From Fibrobacterota bacterium (GTDB lineage Bacteria; Fibrobacterota; Chitinivibrionia; Chitinivibrionales; FEN-1185): a DNA stretch of 64,000 bases. The stretch is from contig PLWQ01000010.1 of the NCBI GenBank assembly GCA_003165595.1, positions 50,226 to 114,225 on the forward strand. Direction: 5' to 3'. The translations under genes were made by a program, and so were the position numbers. Shown here piece after piece: positions 18,067-26,918 of this stretch; the first letter of the stretch is position 1; every line of letters starts with the position of its first letter. Under the pieces are notes generated by a model. It had not been told where the DNA came from and did not search any database. It saw only the letters and a program-made list of their open reading frames with translations.

Positions 18067-19425
18067 ATGCTTTATTATGCGTCTCGATTCTTGCTAGCTG
18101 TATCGCTCTTGGTTGTATTGAGTTGCACCAAGACCAGCCCAGGCATAGACCAGGCGAAGAACACGACTGGTATCGCGACAATTACAGGAAGGCTCAACCG
18201 GACAGGCCTGGCAAAAAGCAAGGCGACCATGACCTTCGATAGAATATGGGCAACACCTCTGCCGGGAGGAAATGTCACCGCCATTTCATCGCTTCTGGGC
18301 AGTAGCAAACTTTGCGATATCGACTCGGCCGGAAATTTTGCCCTCGACATCAACAAGTCGTTCGGAAATTACCTGCTTCTTCTTATCGATTCGAAACAAA
18401 CTGATAAAACAATGCAGGTGCAGGGTTACGTTACCGTGGGTATGGGGGATGCATGCATGTTGAGGCTGCCCATTGACAAAATGTCGGGAGACAGCCTCAA
18501 CTTGGGCAACCTCAACAATAGCACACATCCGGAGGAATTCGCGTCTGATACATCTCTTTCACAGCAATTCACCTTGTCGGCAGAGGACCTGCTTAGAATC
18601 GCCCGTAATGACGAAAGCCTTCGCGCGATAAAAAATGTCTATCTTAATTATAACCCGGCAGATGGATCGTATATAGCGATGACGCCGACTTTCCGTTGGA
18701 ACGCGGCCTATATTCCGGCTATTACAAATACATACTACGACCCCACTCTTATAGCCTCTGCGGTTAAGATGTATTACTTTGGCATCACCGACACCAATTT
18801 AGCGTTCGACTCTTCAACCGTGAGTCTGGAAGCACCCGGGCCCGTGAGCCTCCTACTTAATTTGCTCGATGGCACAAAAGAAAACCTTGGAACGTCGGTC
18901 GGAGGTAACTATTTCCTGTTTGGGCCAAACAAGAACTCATGCGAATCTCCGTATTTTACGGATGCAATCCCAGCGGGTTATTGGACACTCAAAGTAAGCG
19001 GCCAACAGGTTGCGGTTTTCGATATCGGTTGCGCCTATCAGACCGACAGCATGGGCTTGCCGAAAATATTCATTCCCGCCCCCCGCCTGACCATAGGATC
19101 CGACAGTATTGTAACCGCCGTGGATATAAAGTGGTACGGATACTCTCATAACGGCTACGAGGAAATTTCCGATCCCCAGCTTCTTGCAAGCATGATACAA
19201 GGCAAGGTTGGGGTAGGCCTCAATAATTATACCCATTCCATAAACGATAATACTTCTTATGAAATTGGTCCTATCAGTATAGGCAGCCTGTCGCATTCCT
19301 GGGCCGTGGGCGCCGATCACAGTGCATCCAGTTTCATTCTGGAGGAAGTTACAATCGATTACCAGATGAACGGTCTTTTTTACAGACTCAATTTTAAAGC
19401 TCGTGAAGACCTGTACGGTAAGTAA
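18067..19425 (+). CDS. Large hypothetical lipoprotein
   Basis: A 452-residue lipoprotein: signal peptide with lipobox VVLSC (Cys20), preceded by a very good ribosome-binding site (AGGAGG) and a near-consensus promoter. After a Thr/Gly-rich linker the N-terminal domain reads like a carboxypeptidase-regulatory/Ig-like fold (ATITGRLNRTGLAKSKATMTF, NVTAISSLLG, CDIDSAGNFALDIN). The C-terminal 250 residues are strand-rich with many Asp, Ser, Tyr and Asn residues (VDIKWYGYSHNGYEEISDPQLL). Similar lipoproteins with a TxxDSxGxFxL unit are common in Fibrobacterota genomes as surface proteins; no function is known to me. Confidence 0.8.
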   Translation: MLYYASRFLLAVSLLVVLSCTKTSPGIDQAKNTTGIATITGRLNRTGLAKSKATMTFDRIWATPLPGGNVTAISSLLGSSKLCDIDSAGNFALDINKSFGNYLLLLIDSKQTDKTMQVQGYVTVGMGDACMLRLPIDKMSGDSLNLGNLNNSTHPEEFASDTSLSQQFTLSAEDLLRIARNDESLRAIKNVYLNYNPADGSYIAMTPTFRWNAAYIPAITNTYYDPTLIASAVKMYYFGITDTNLAFDSSTVSLEAPGPVSLLLNLLDGTKENLGTSVGGNYFLFGPNKNSCESPYFTDAIPAGYWTLKVSGQQVAVFDIGCAYQTDSMGLPKIFIPAPRLTIGSDSIVTAVDIKWYGYSHNGYEEISDPQLLASMIQGKVGVGLNNYTHSINDNTSYEIGPISIGSLSHSWAVGADHSASSFILEEVTIDYQMNGLFYRLNFKAREDLYGK

Positions 19426-19519
19426 TTCTTGTTCCTCGTCCGTAAATTCTCCCAGCCGGAACAAAGGCTGAAGGCGGAAGGATGAAGGATGAATTTTCAA
19501 AAACGCAATCCTTCCGGCC

Positions 19520-19747
19520 TCAAAAGATGCTTTCTAGACAAAAGCAACTCAATTCCCCCACACTATCCCATTCTTTGCACGTTTTCGGGTTCCTGCAATT
19601 CCTGCACAGTTCCTCACGTTCAAGAATTGATTTCGATAGCGTGCCCTTTTGTTCGTGCAGTGCGTGGAGTTCTTTGAGGTATTTGCCTGCCACCAGCCTG
19701 TGCAGGCCGCACAGCGACGCGAAGCGGTTTTCCCACCACCACAACAT
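19520..19747 (-). CDS. Possible small Cys-rich protein
   Basis: A short frame whose product looks more protein-like than its surroundings: a helical N-terminus (WWWENRFASLCGLHRLVAGKYLKELHALHEQ) followed by a Cys cluster (LCRNCRNPKTC, then SCFC) that could bind zinc or an iron-sulfur centre. The start could be 19747 (GGGG a few bases upstream) or 19777. No known family is recognised and it has no operon context. Confidence 0.3.
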   Translation of the reverse strand: MLWWWENRFASLCGLHRLVAGKYLKELHALHEQKGTLSKSILEREELCRNCRNPKTCKEWDSVGELSCFCLESIF

Positions 19748-19789
19748 GATCCCCGCCAAACGCAACTTGCAATTCATCCTGAAAAATCC

Positions 19790-19945
19790 AGTTCACCGCA
19801 AAGGCGCGAAGTACGCTAAGGTACGCAAAGGAAAGTGGATTGAAAGTCAATAATTTGCAGACAACGAAAATGAGACTTCAAAACCCTATCGGATTAAGCG
19901 TCGGCAACGGTAAAAACGTCATGAGACTATTTCTTTGCGGGCTTT
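19790..19945. repeat. Periodic CGCAAAG-type intergenic repeat
   Basis: The sequence contains a CGCAAAG/CGCTAAG series (ACCGCAAAGGCGCGAAG, ACGCTAAGG, TACGCAAAGG) and later GGCTTTGCGTCTTTGCGG, its complement. The same motif series recurs at 36019-36060. Confidence 0.6.
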
Positions 19946-20043
19946 GCGTCTTTGCGGTGAGAATTATCTTTGGAATTTAGGATTCACACGCTTTCACGCC
20001 GGTAGATAGTATCTTATCTTTGTCTCGCAAACAACTCAAGGGT

Positions 20044-20258
20044 GCGCCGGATTCGACCGGTGCAGGTTTTTCGGGATGGTCGGGCCGCCATCCGGTTTAT
20101 CTTAAAAGGATAGATTGGATGTGCCCCGTGCAAGAAAGTTTGAATTCTCATTCCCCGGCATCATCCGTTGCCAATCTCGCCTGCTCGGGTTTCTCGTTCA
20201 CCATTTCCGGTGTGATAGCTCATCGTGTAAGACCAGGCTTTGTATTTGTGGCAAAGCC
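20044..20258 (+). promoter_or_regulatory. Hairpin-rich leader of nhaD, candidate cis-regulatory RNA
   Basis: Three strong hairpins lie between the upstream region and the nhaD start. The first is 20044-20063 (GCGCCGG, loop ATTCGA, CCGGTGC). The second is 20074-20093 (GGATGG, 8-base loop, CCATCC). The third is 20236-20258 (GGCTTTG, 9-base loop, CAAAGCC), ending 34 bp before the ATG. Ion-responsive riboswitches are known upstream of Na+/H+ antiporter genes, but I cannot match this to a specific family by eye. Confidence 0.4.
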
Positions 20259-20292
20259 GCCGGTTCCATCTTTCGCTTCAAGAGGGATTTGA

Positions 20293-21573
20293 ATGGCATT
20301 CGTGATAACTGCGGCTTTTGTAGTCGGATACATTTTCATCGCGACCGAGCATTTCACTAAAATCAACAAGTCGGCCGCGGCACTTCTCACCGGGGTGGTA
20401 TGCTGGACTGTGTATGCGCTGGGCGCGCCCGGCGGTCATGACGCGGGAACGCAGCTTATGGGACAGGTCGCGGACATTACGGGCATTCTCTTCTTCCTCA
20501 TGGGCGCCATGACCATCGTGGAAATAATCGATGCGCACAACGGATTCGAGACCGTCACCGCAATCCTGTCCGCAGGAAGCAAGCTGCGGTTGCTGTGGCT
20601 CACGACCATCGCCGGTTTCTTTTTGTCCGCGGTGCTCGACAACCTGACTACCACCATCGTCATGGTTTCGCTCTTGTCAAAGATTCTGTCGAAACGCGAA
20701 GACCTCCTGCTGTTCACCGGCCTGGTGATCATTGCGGTGAACGCGGGCGGCGCATGGACCCCCATCGGCGACGTCACCACCACGATGCTGTGGATCGGCG
20801 GCCGCATATCCAGCTTCGCCATTATCAAAATCCTGCTGGCGCCCAGCCTGGTGTGCGCGGCGGTTCCCCTGCTGTGGATTTCCTTTCGTTTTAAGGACGG
20901 CAAGGATAAGATCAAATTCCGGGGGGAAAACCTCTTGACGGTGCAGGAACAACGCGCGGGCAGGCTCGTCTTTCTGGTCGGCGTCGGGGTCCTGCTCCTG
21001 GTACCGGTTTTCAAGGCCGTCACGCACCTCCCGCCGTTTATCGGCATGATATTCGGGCTTGGGATTTTGTGGGTCTTTACCGAGGTTCTGCATCGAAAGG
21101 GCGACGAAGAAAAAAGGCACAGGCATTCGGCAACCAGGGCGTTGCAGCGTATCGACATGCCGAGCGTCATGTTTTTTTTGGGAATTCTCCTCTGTATTTC
21201 GGCGTTGCAGTCTGTCGGCGTCCTTCCGGCTCTCGCCCTGTGGCTTGATCGTTTCGTCGGCAATACCAAAATCATTGTCCTGGCAATCGGGCTTCTCTCC
21301 GCAATCGTGGATAATGTTCCGCTTGTTGCCGGTGCAATCAAGATGTATCCGCTGTCACAGTTCGGCGCGGATCATCATTTCTGGTCGTTCTTGTCGTATT
21401 GCGCAGGGACGGGCGGCAGCATGCTTGTGATCGGATCGGCCGCCGGCGTCGCCGCCATGGGAATGGCCAGGATCGATTTTTTCTGGTACCTGAAGAAGAT
21501 TACGCCGCTGGCGCTGGCCGGGTATATCGCGGGCGCCGCCGTGTACATTTTACAGGAGAGAATATTCCTCTAA
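20293..21573 (+). CDS. nhaD: NhaD-family Na+/H+ antiporter
   Basis: A 426-residue inner-membrane antiporter of the ion-transporter superfamily, exporting Na+ (or Li+) in exchange for H+. Characteristic NhaD segments are visible: FFLMGAMTIVEIIDAHNGFETVT, SAVLDNLTTTIVMVSLLSKIL, NAGGAWTPIGDVTTTMLWIGG and, near the C-terminus, IVDNVPLVAGAIKMYPL with its paired LDN/VDN motifs in the re-entrant hairpins. About 11-12 membrane helices are present. It stands alone, behind a long hairpin-rich leader that may regulate it. Confidence 0.93.
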   Translation: MAFVITAAFVVGYIFIATEHFTKINKSAAALLTGVVCWTVYALGAPGGHDAGTQLMGQVADITGILFFLMGAMTIVEIIDAHNGFETVTAILSAGSKLRLLWLTTIAGFFLSAVLDNLTTTIVMVSLLSKILSKREDLLLFTGLVIIAVNAGGAWTPIGDVTTTMLWIGGRISSFAIIKILLAPSLVCAAVPLLWISFRFKDGKDKIKFRGENLLTVQEQRAGRLVFLVGVGVLLLVPVFKAVTHLPPFIGMIFGLGILWVFTEVLHRKGDEEKRHRHSATRALQRIDMPSVMFFLGILLCISALQSVGVLPALALWLDRFVGNTKIIVLAIGLLSAIVDNVPLVAGAIKMYPLSQFGADHHFWSFLSYCAGTGGSMLVIGSAAGVAAMGMARIDFFWYLKKITPLALAGYIAGAAVYILQERIFL

Positions 21574-21655
21574 AGAAATCCCACGCCGGCAACGAAATCA
21601 TGGCATCGATATTCCCCCCGCGAACGGTCTGAGAAATGCAGATGCCGCACGCAGG

Positions 21656-23566
21656 CTATCTTTGCGGAAGGTCATCGATGAGCAGACCCTTTCCGGTGGA
21701 TATGTCGTCCATGAGCTCGCCAAAATTATCATTTGTTACATTGCGCGTTTCATGCTTTATGACCTTTCCCTGTCCGTCCAGGATTGAAAGGTCGATCAGG
21801 ACGTTTTCATTGTTGTCGGTAAGCACCTTGAACCGATAGGGTAGATGTCGTCGCTGGAATTCAAGATCCGTGGCCTGCGCCCTTGTACTAATGGTGCGAA
21901 GGTAGTCCTGCGCGCGTTTGCCGGCCGAAGGTCTTCGGGAGGGCATTGCGCTATTTGTAAATGTGGCCTGAGCCGGGTTTCCGGGAACATTGTTGAGAGC
22001 CGGCTGCGGGGGCAAAACCGCGGCCACTTCTCCGTGACCACCGATTCCACCCGCGTCTTCCCGCGGCGCCGGGACTACGACCACGGATTCTCCGCCCATG
22101 ATGTTGAATGCAGCGAGCGGGGGTATCGTGGATTGCGTAGTATCGGTTGCAGCCGTAATACTCGTATCGGGAACGGTTATTTCGCCGGTAATTTCCGCGG
22201 GTGGAGTGACGGGACCGGCTGCATTCGTTGAAACGCCAACAGTGGCCGCGGTCGGCGGGATGCCGGCTGCGGGAGCAGATGGGACCACCGCAGCATTCGT
22301 GTTTTGCACCGGTGAAGCAACAGGGCCGGCTGCACTCGTTGAAACCCCGGCAGTGACAACGGCCGCAGGCGTAGGGATACCGGCTCCGGTAGCAGGCGGA
22401 ACCACCGCTTCATTCGCATATTGCACCGGTGGGAAGACAGGCGCGGCTTCGGCAATTGAGAGACCGGCCGTATTGACGGCCGCGAGTGTCTGGGCAAAAA
22501 GTTGAGCATTGCCGGGAACCGTGATAGTACTCGCATTTTGGGCCTGCGGGGCAACAGGAGCAGGCGCAGCTGTTGGAAGACCATTTGTGTCGGCAGGCGC
22601 AGGCAGCGAGACGATGACTTCTGCGTAATCGGGGACAAACGCAACGTTCGAATCTTCTCTTGTTTGTGCGCCGGTGTTGTTTATGGCACCCGGAATACCG
22701 GAGGCCTCAGAAGGACTGGGCGGCGGGACATTAACCTGGGCCTCATCGGGAATAAAGGTAACGTTCGTATTTTGTGTGGTCGAAGCGCCGGGACCGTTTT
22801 CAGCACCCGCACTTCCGGCAATGTTAAGAGAAGAAGGAGGCTGGGCAATTCCTGGAGCATTCTCGCGAACCGCGAAGGCGTTGGTGTTCTGCACCGGTGG
22901 AGAGACGATATTGTTGGCAGCCGCTCCAGCGGGAGAGGCGTTCAAACCTGGAGGCGTTAACACGGTCCCCACAGTATTTACAGGAACCGCGGCGACGTCC
23001 AAACTTCTTGCTTGTGGAATAAGCGGGCTCATCGCATCAGTTCCAGCTTGAAATGTGTTTAGAGAGGCTGGTGGCGCGACAACAGGTTCAGCAGCACCGG
23101 TAACCACAGCGGGGTTCACGTTTAGAACCGGTTGAAAAACCTGATCGACCGCTGCCCTTGGACCGCCGGTTTGGTTCAAGGAAGCGGGAGGCGGGACAGC
23201 GATTTTGATAGCCTCGGGAACAACTGTTCCGTTTGTCTTTTGTATAGCTGGAGAAACGGGGCTGTTTGCTGCGCTTGAAATATCGGCAGTTTTCGGGTTG
23301 GCAAACAGCGGAACAGTATTCCGGTTGTCCGCAGGAACATACGACGGGGCGATATTTTGAGCATGAGCGGCAACCAGGGCATCGTTCGCTTTTTGTCTTA
23401 ATCGGTAGGCAAGCGTGGTTGAGGCATTTAGACCGACATTTGGGTTCGGTGCAGCAATTGCCTGATCGCTAACGTTGTGGTTAACCGGAGCAGCGGCACT
23501 ATTCGTGTCTTGCCCCAGTTGAAACCCTCCGCTGTTTGTTGCGTTTGAAAGAGCCGATATATCCAT
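21656..23566 (-). CDS. FlaG-like protein with a long Pro/Ala/Asn repeat region
   Basis: A 636-residue protein in two parts. Residues 1 to about 520 are low complexity, made of imperfect repeats of a pattern like PPASLNxAGxxxAxxPVVQNTNAxxVP (20-45 residues per unit), with no signal peptide. The last 85 or so residues form a FlaG-like domain: AQATDLEFQRRHLPYRFKV, LIDLSILDGQGKVIKHE, as in flagellin-associated FlaG where a helix precedes the VKVID...GEVIRQIP sheet. FlaG proteins are usually only about 120 residues and lie near flagellin and fliD genes, which are absent here. It may affect filament length or have a new role. Confidence 0.75.
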   Translation of the reverse strand: MDISALSNATNSGGFQLGQDTNSAAAPVNHNVSDQAIAAPNPNVGLNASTTLAYRLRQKANDALVAAHAQNIAPSYVPADNRNTVPLFANPKTADISSAANSPVSPAIQKTNGTVVPEAIKIAVPPPASLNQTGGPRAAVDQVFQPVLNVNPAVVTGAAEPVVAPPASLNTFQAGTDAMSPLIPQARSLDVAAVPVNTVGTVLTPPGLNASPAGAAANNIVSPPVQNTNAFAVRENAPGIAQPPSSLNIAGSAGAENGPGASTTQNTNVTFIPDEAQVNVPPPSPSEASGIPGAINNTGAQTREDSNVAFVPDYAEVIVSLPAPADTNGLPTAAPAPVAPQAQNASTITVPGNAQLFAQTLAAVNTAGLSIAEAAPVFPPVQYANEAVVPPATGAGIPTPAAVVTAGVSTSAAGPVASPVQNTNAAVVPSAPAAGIPPTAATVGVSTNAAGPVTPPAEITGEITVPDTSITAATDTTQSTIPPLAAFNIMGGESVVVVPAPREDAGGIGGHGEVAAVLPPQPALNNVPGNPAQATFTNSAMPSRRPSAGKRAQDYLRTISTRAQATDLEFQRRHLPYRFKVLTDNNENVLIDLSILDGQGKVIKHETRNVTNDNFGELMDDISTGKGLLIDDLPQR

Positions 23567-23990
23567 AGGTTGCCCGCTTCACTGTGTATATATTACGCCG
23601 GCAGCAGCCGATTTGTTGCCATGGGCGCCCAGCTACATCAATAAGATGAAGAACTGGGCGTTCCGCTGCTGGAGAAGCCGAACCGCGGGAACAGTGCGCC
23701 TCCCTCCCTTTTCTTAGGCAATGACCTTTTCTTTCTTGTTGGGCTTCCCTTTGCCATTAGCAATCAGGTTCTTCAAAAGCAGCAAGAAATGTGCCCTGTC
23801 CCGCCGCTAGCGTTCTCACAATGAACTGCCAACGATAGCCGAAGCCGTCCGTCTTCATCTATATTTGTCCCATGGAAACCCTCAATACATCACAGGAGGT
23901 GAACTTCCCAAAAAAAGAAATGGTCCGGTATGCCAGGATGGTCTTTGAAAAAAGGGGGAAAGCACTATTCCAAGAAAAGGAGCTACCGAT
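23567..23990. other. Intergenic region with a short copy of the GC-rich element
   Basis: Divergent interval between the FlaG-like gene and the following secreted-protein gene. It contains the truncated element copy at 23623-23680. A small rightward open frame starting at 23872, with CACAGGAGGTG inside it, could be a leader but is not supported by a domain. Confidence 0.45.
23623..23680 (+). repeat. Truncated GC-rich dispersed element (copy A)
   Basis: Begins GGGCGCCC and continues with CATCAATAAGATGAAGAACTGGGCGTT, matching the left end of the full copies at 24944, 28105 and 48601 (CATCAACAAAATGAAG, TTGGGCGTT), and is then lost. Confidence 0.65.
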
Positions 23991-24905
23991 ATGTTACATC
24001 ACGTTAGATTTTACTTCCAAGCCATTGTCTGCTTTTTGTTCGCCTCCATGGCCGGCGCCGCCATTCCAACCGGATACACGGGCACGCCGTACGCAGGCGA
24101 CACGCTCCTGGGCAAACCGGAACAGCTTCCGGGCGTCATCAAGGAAATATTCGTCGATGTCGGCGGCGGCAGCGTAACCACGCAGGCCTACAGCAACTGG
24201 GATTACGACTGCCTTGGCTACGGAAACAACGGGCAGCTCGATTCTTCGGTAAATGCCACGCACCCAACCTCGCATCTTGCATATATGAACGCGGGGCTGA
24301 ATCCGAAATATACGGTCCACGTCAACACGGCAGGCACCTACTACGTCGACTTCAAACTTGCTAATGTCAACGCTCCCCCGAACCTCATCACGCTCACCTA
24401 CTACGACGGGGCAAAGGTTCATAGTGATTCGGTTAAAAACCTTCCCGCGGTCGTGCTTGTGGTTCCTCCGCCCGGCGGAGTAACGGAAATCTGGCATAAT
24501 TGGACCGTCAACTTCAATGTTGATTCCGTCAAGCTCGACACGGGGCTGCAGGTTGTTCAAATTACGTTTGCTCAAGGAGGCTGGAATTCCGATTGGGCGC
24601 GATTCCGGCTCGCCGGCGGAACCGGCATCCGGACGGCAGCGCCGGCGCACGCCGCCCAGGCCGGCCTCAAGCTGGAGGCAATCGCAAACGGCCGGCTGTC
24701 GGTTTCCTGCAATGCAGCCGGTCCGGTGAAGATTTTCCTCGTGGATTGCGAGGGCAGAACCGTTTTGAAGACGCAGCAGCTTCTCCCTTCCGCCGGCGCG
24801 CATGAACTGGTGCTTCCGATCGCCGGAATACTCCACGGCGTCTATGTGCTGCGGTTGGAGCAGAACGGCATCACAGCCGAATCGCGGTTTTTGCATATGC
24901 AGTAG
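23991..24905 (+). CDS. Secreted protein with CBM-like domain and T9SS type A sorting domain
   Basis: A 304-residue protein with a signal peptide (AIVCFLFASMAGAA) and a GGAGCTACC ribosome-binding site. Residues of about 25-215 form a beta-sandwich domain reminiscent of CBM6/35: FVDVGGGSVTTQAYSNWDYDCLGYGNNG, then YTVHVNTAGTYYVDFKLANVN and QVVQITFAQGGWNSDWARFRL. The last 80 or so residues look like a T9SS type A C-terminal domain (GPVKIFLVDCEGRTVL, then LHGVYVLRLEQNG and a final basic strand), so the protein would be secreted through the type IX system and attached to the surface. Ligand unknown; carbohydrate binding is likely. Confidence 0.8.
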   Translation: MLHHVRFYFQAIVCFLFASMAGAAIPTGYTGTPYAGDTLLGKPEQLPGVIKEIFVDVGGGSVTTQAYSNWDYDCLGYGNNGQLDSSVNATHPTSHLAYMNAGLNPKYTVHVNTAGTYYVDFKLANVNAPPNLITLTYYDGAKVHSDSVKNLPAVVLVVPPPGGVTEIWHNWTVNFNVDSVKLDTGLQVVQITFAQGGWNSDWARFRLAGGTGIRTAAPAHAAQAGLKLEAIANGRLSVSCNAAGPVKIFLVDCEGRTVLKTQQLLPSAGAHELVLPIAGILHGVYVLRLEQNGITAESRFLHMQ

Positions 24906-24943
24906 ATTTCATTGATAAATCGGTAATAACAAGATAAAGATTT

Positions 24944-25456
24944 GGGCGCCCCGCAGCATCAACAAAATGAAGACTTGGGCGTTCCCCTCGCTACGCTCGG
25001 GTCGTTTATAACACGCCCTTCCTGTTGGGCGTGTTGAATCTCTGGGCTCGGCTGATCAGCCTCGGTACCGCCTGCCACTATGGTCCTTTGGACCGTGGTC
25101 AGGCGGTACTGCTCTCTAGAGCACCCGCCGGTCCAACCTGGCGCGGCGCAGGCGAAAGACTGCCAATCGTCAACAATGGCTCTCGCGAATCAATCCGAAT
25201 TGCATTGGTCTTTGTATTCCGCCATCAGCGCCGCCTCATGAGACCGGCAGATTGGTCCGCTCGCGTCGTTCAAGGCCGGCATCTTTTGAGGATTGGAAAA
25301 ATGTCCTGCCGGACGCGTTTGCGAGCGGCCTGCCGGCCTCATGGATACCGGCGGTGCTGCAGGCGCGGCGCGGGGTTCCAAGGGGAGTTCGCTGAAGAAC
25401 TCCCCTAGGTCGGGGTGCCGGGGCAGAAGGCCCCGGCTCTGCATACGCGAAGGCCG
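24944..25456 (+). repeat. GC-rich dispersed element, full copy B
   Basis: Starts GGGCGCCCCGC and ends GCGAAGGCCG, as do copies C and D. It carries a shared block near 25223-25267 (GCCATCAGCGCCGCC, then GAGACCGGCAGATTGGTCCG) and two hairpins: 25381-25406 (AGGGGAGTTC, loop GCTGAA) and 25417-25437 (GCCGGGGC, loop AGAAG). No protein-coding potential is visible; it lies 38 bp after the stop of the T9SS cargo gene. Confidence 0.75.
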
Positions 25457-25653
25457 ACTTCACTGCGATTTATTGCCATCATCGATGGCGCGGATGCGCG
25501 GAAGTTATGAAGAGGAAGGCTCTCCAACCGCGCAACCGCCCTTCACTTTGTTCGCCGATCTCACTCCACGAGATCACGGAGATTAATAATTTGGTTTCCA
25601 CAGTGCCATTTGCGTAAAGCCGCGGCAAATCGTTATTTATAAAGCAAGACAGC

Positions 25654-26385
25654 ATGAACAAATACATCAAGAACTTCGCTCCAACCATTCTTTCCGCGCA
25701 AGAGCTTGTCGCTATTTCCGTCAGGCTCTGCCGCATTGCGGCCGCGCACGCGCCGGACGACAAAGTCGTTAATACGTTCGTCGAGCGGATACAAGCCTCG
25801 GTGGTGTGCCTGGGAAAGGCGCTGCAATCTCCAAAGGCCAACCCGTTGACAAAAGACCTCGCGTCCAACGACGCCGCCCGGTGCTCTGCGCTCAAGACCC
25901 TTTCCGGTTTTCTCGCAGAAATGGCGCGTCTTGAGAGCAGGCCGCAGTCAAAGCAGAGCGCAACCTTTCTCTTAAGAATCATCAGGGGAGAGCGGGCGAG
26001 AATCGACAGGATCAGCTACGCAAGAAGAAGCGGCGCGATCTCCATGATCCTTAGCGCACTAAACAAACCCGAAGCCAAGACCTGTATCGTCAGCCTGCAA
26101 ATTCAAGACCTCGTTTCCGCGTTGGCAACTGCGCAAAACGCGTTCGAACAAACGTACCGGAAAAGGATAACCGCCGGCGTGAAACGCGATCCGTCCCTCA
26201 CCATACGATGACAACGCCCGGAAACCGCCTACTACCTTACCGGCCTCTTGAGCTATGTTGACGCCTGCTACAATAGATTTCCGTCGTTCCCGCCCATGGT
26301 GGCACAGCTCAACGGGGCGATTAGCGATGTGATGGGGAAGGCGAGGGCGAGAAGGACGAGGAGGAGATCGGCTGCTCGGAAATAA
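25654..26385 (+). pseudogene. DUF6261-like gene interrupted by an in-frame TGA
   Basis: Residues 1-185 (25654-26208) form an all-helical protein like the DUF6261 family of Bacteroidota. A TGA stop lies at 26209-26211, but the same frame stays open for 57 more codons to a TAA at 26383-26385, and the continuation is protein-like (PETAYYLTGLLSYVDACYN, then PMVAQLNGAISDVMG), resembling the C-terminal helix pair expected for the family. So this is either a nonsense-mutated gene or a read-through stop. TGA is a normal stop elsewhere in the window, which argues against recoding. The GC-rich element B lies just upstream. Confidence 0.6.
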
Positions 26386-26564
26386 AATAAGAAATAAAAA
26401 TTATGCGTGCGTTGCGGCACGGGTCTTGAACTCTTGATTCTTGCGCCGGTCTTCGCCTGACCCAAGGATGGGCGAAGGCATCGAAGTACTTTTCAAATAA
26501 GAAATTATCGTTTCATAAAAAAAGCGTCAAATTATTGTGATACATGCTTTGGTAAACAAAAACC

Positions 26565-26918
26565 CTATACAGACGGCTTCTTAAGGTCGGCAAGGAACAA
26601 TTGAATCTTCGGTTGGAAAACGGGCAATTCGTCTTTTACCGCTGACCAGACTATTTTGTAATTTATTCCCCAATATGCATGAATACATTTGTCCCGCATG
26701 CGGGACATGTCGGACCAGGGTATGTCGGGACGCATTCCTTGTATGGCTGCGGGAATGCTTTTTGTTGCTTCACCGATAATTTCAAAACACCGGATAACCG
26801 CATAGGCAGTCTTTCGGTCCGCAGTAAATTCTTCAAATGACATAGGCCCGATAAAACTGACAGCCTGAGCCATATTTTCGACGATATCTGAAAGGTAAAC
26901 AGAATAATCCCGCATCAT
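26565..26918 (-). CDS. hepT: HepT-like RNase toxin (DUF86)
   Basis: A 117-residue HEPN toxin with the catalytic RX4HXY motif RDKCIHAY (Arg75, His80, Tyr82) in a helical domain. Typical HepT features are present: YAVIRCFEIIGEATKSIPA and PDIPWSDMSRMRDKCIHAYWGI. HepT is an RNase that its partner MntA neutralises by AMPylation of the Tyr. Its ATG overlaps the stop of mntA by 4 bp (ATGA), so the pair is translationally coupled and makes up a type VII toxin-antitoxin system. Confidence 0.9.
   Translation of the reverse strand: MMRDYSVYLSDIVENMAQAVSFIGPMSFEEFTADRKTAYAVIRCFEIIGEATKSIPAAIQGMRPDIPWSDMSRMRDKCIHAYWGINYKIVWSAVKDELPVFQPKIQLFLADLKKPSV

Noticed and set aside
20038-20066. tmRNA-like 5' end (GGGTGCGCCGGATTCGACCGG)
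   Set aside because: The GGATTCGAC word resembles the start of a tmRNA, but no matching T-arm, acceptor 3' half or CCA end is found in the following 400 bp, and the word is better explained as the loop of a 7-bp hairpin.
26209-26211. TGA as selenocysteine or reassigned codon
   Set aside because: TGA ends many intact genes in the window and no SECIS-like hairpin is evident just downstream.
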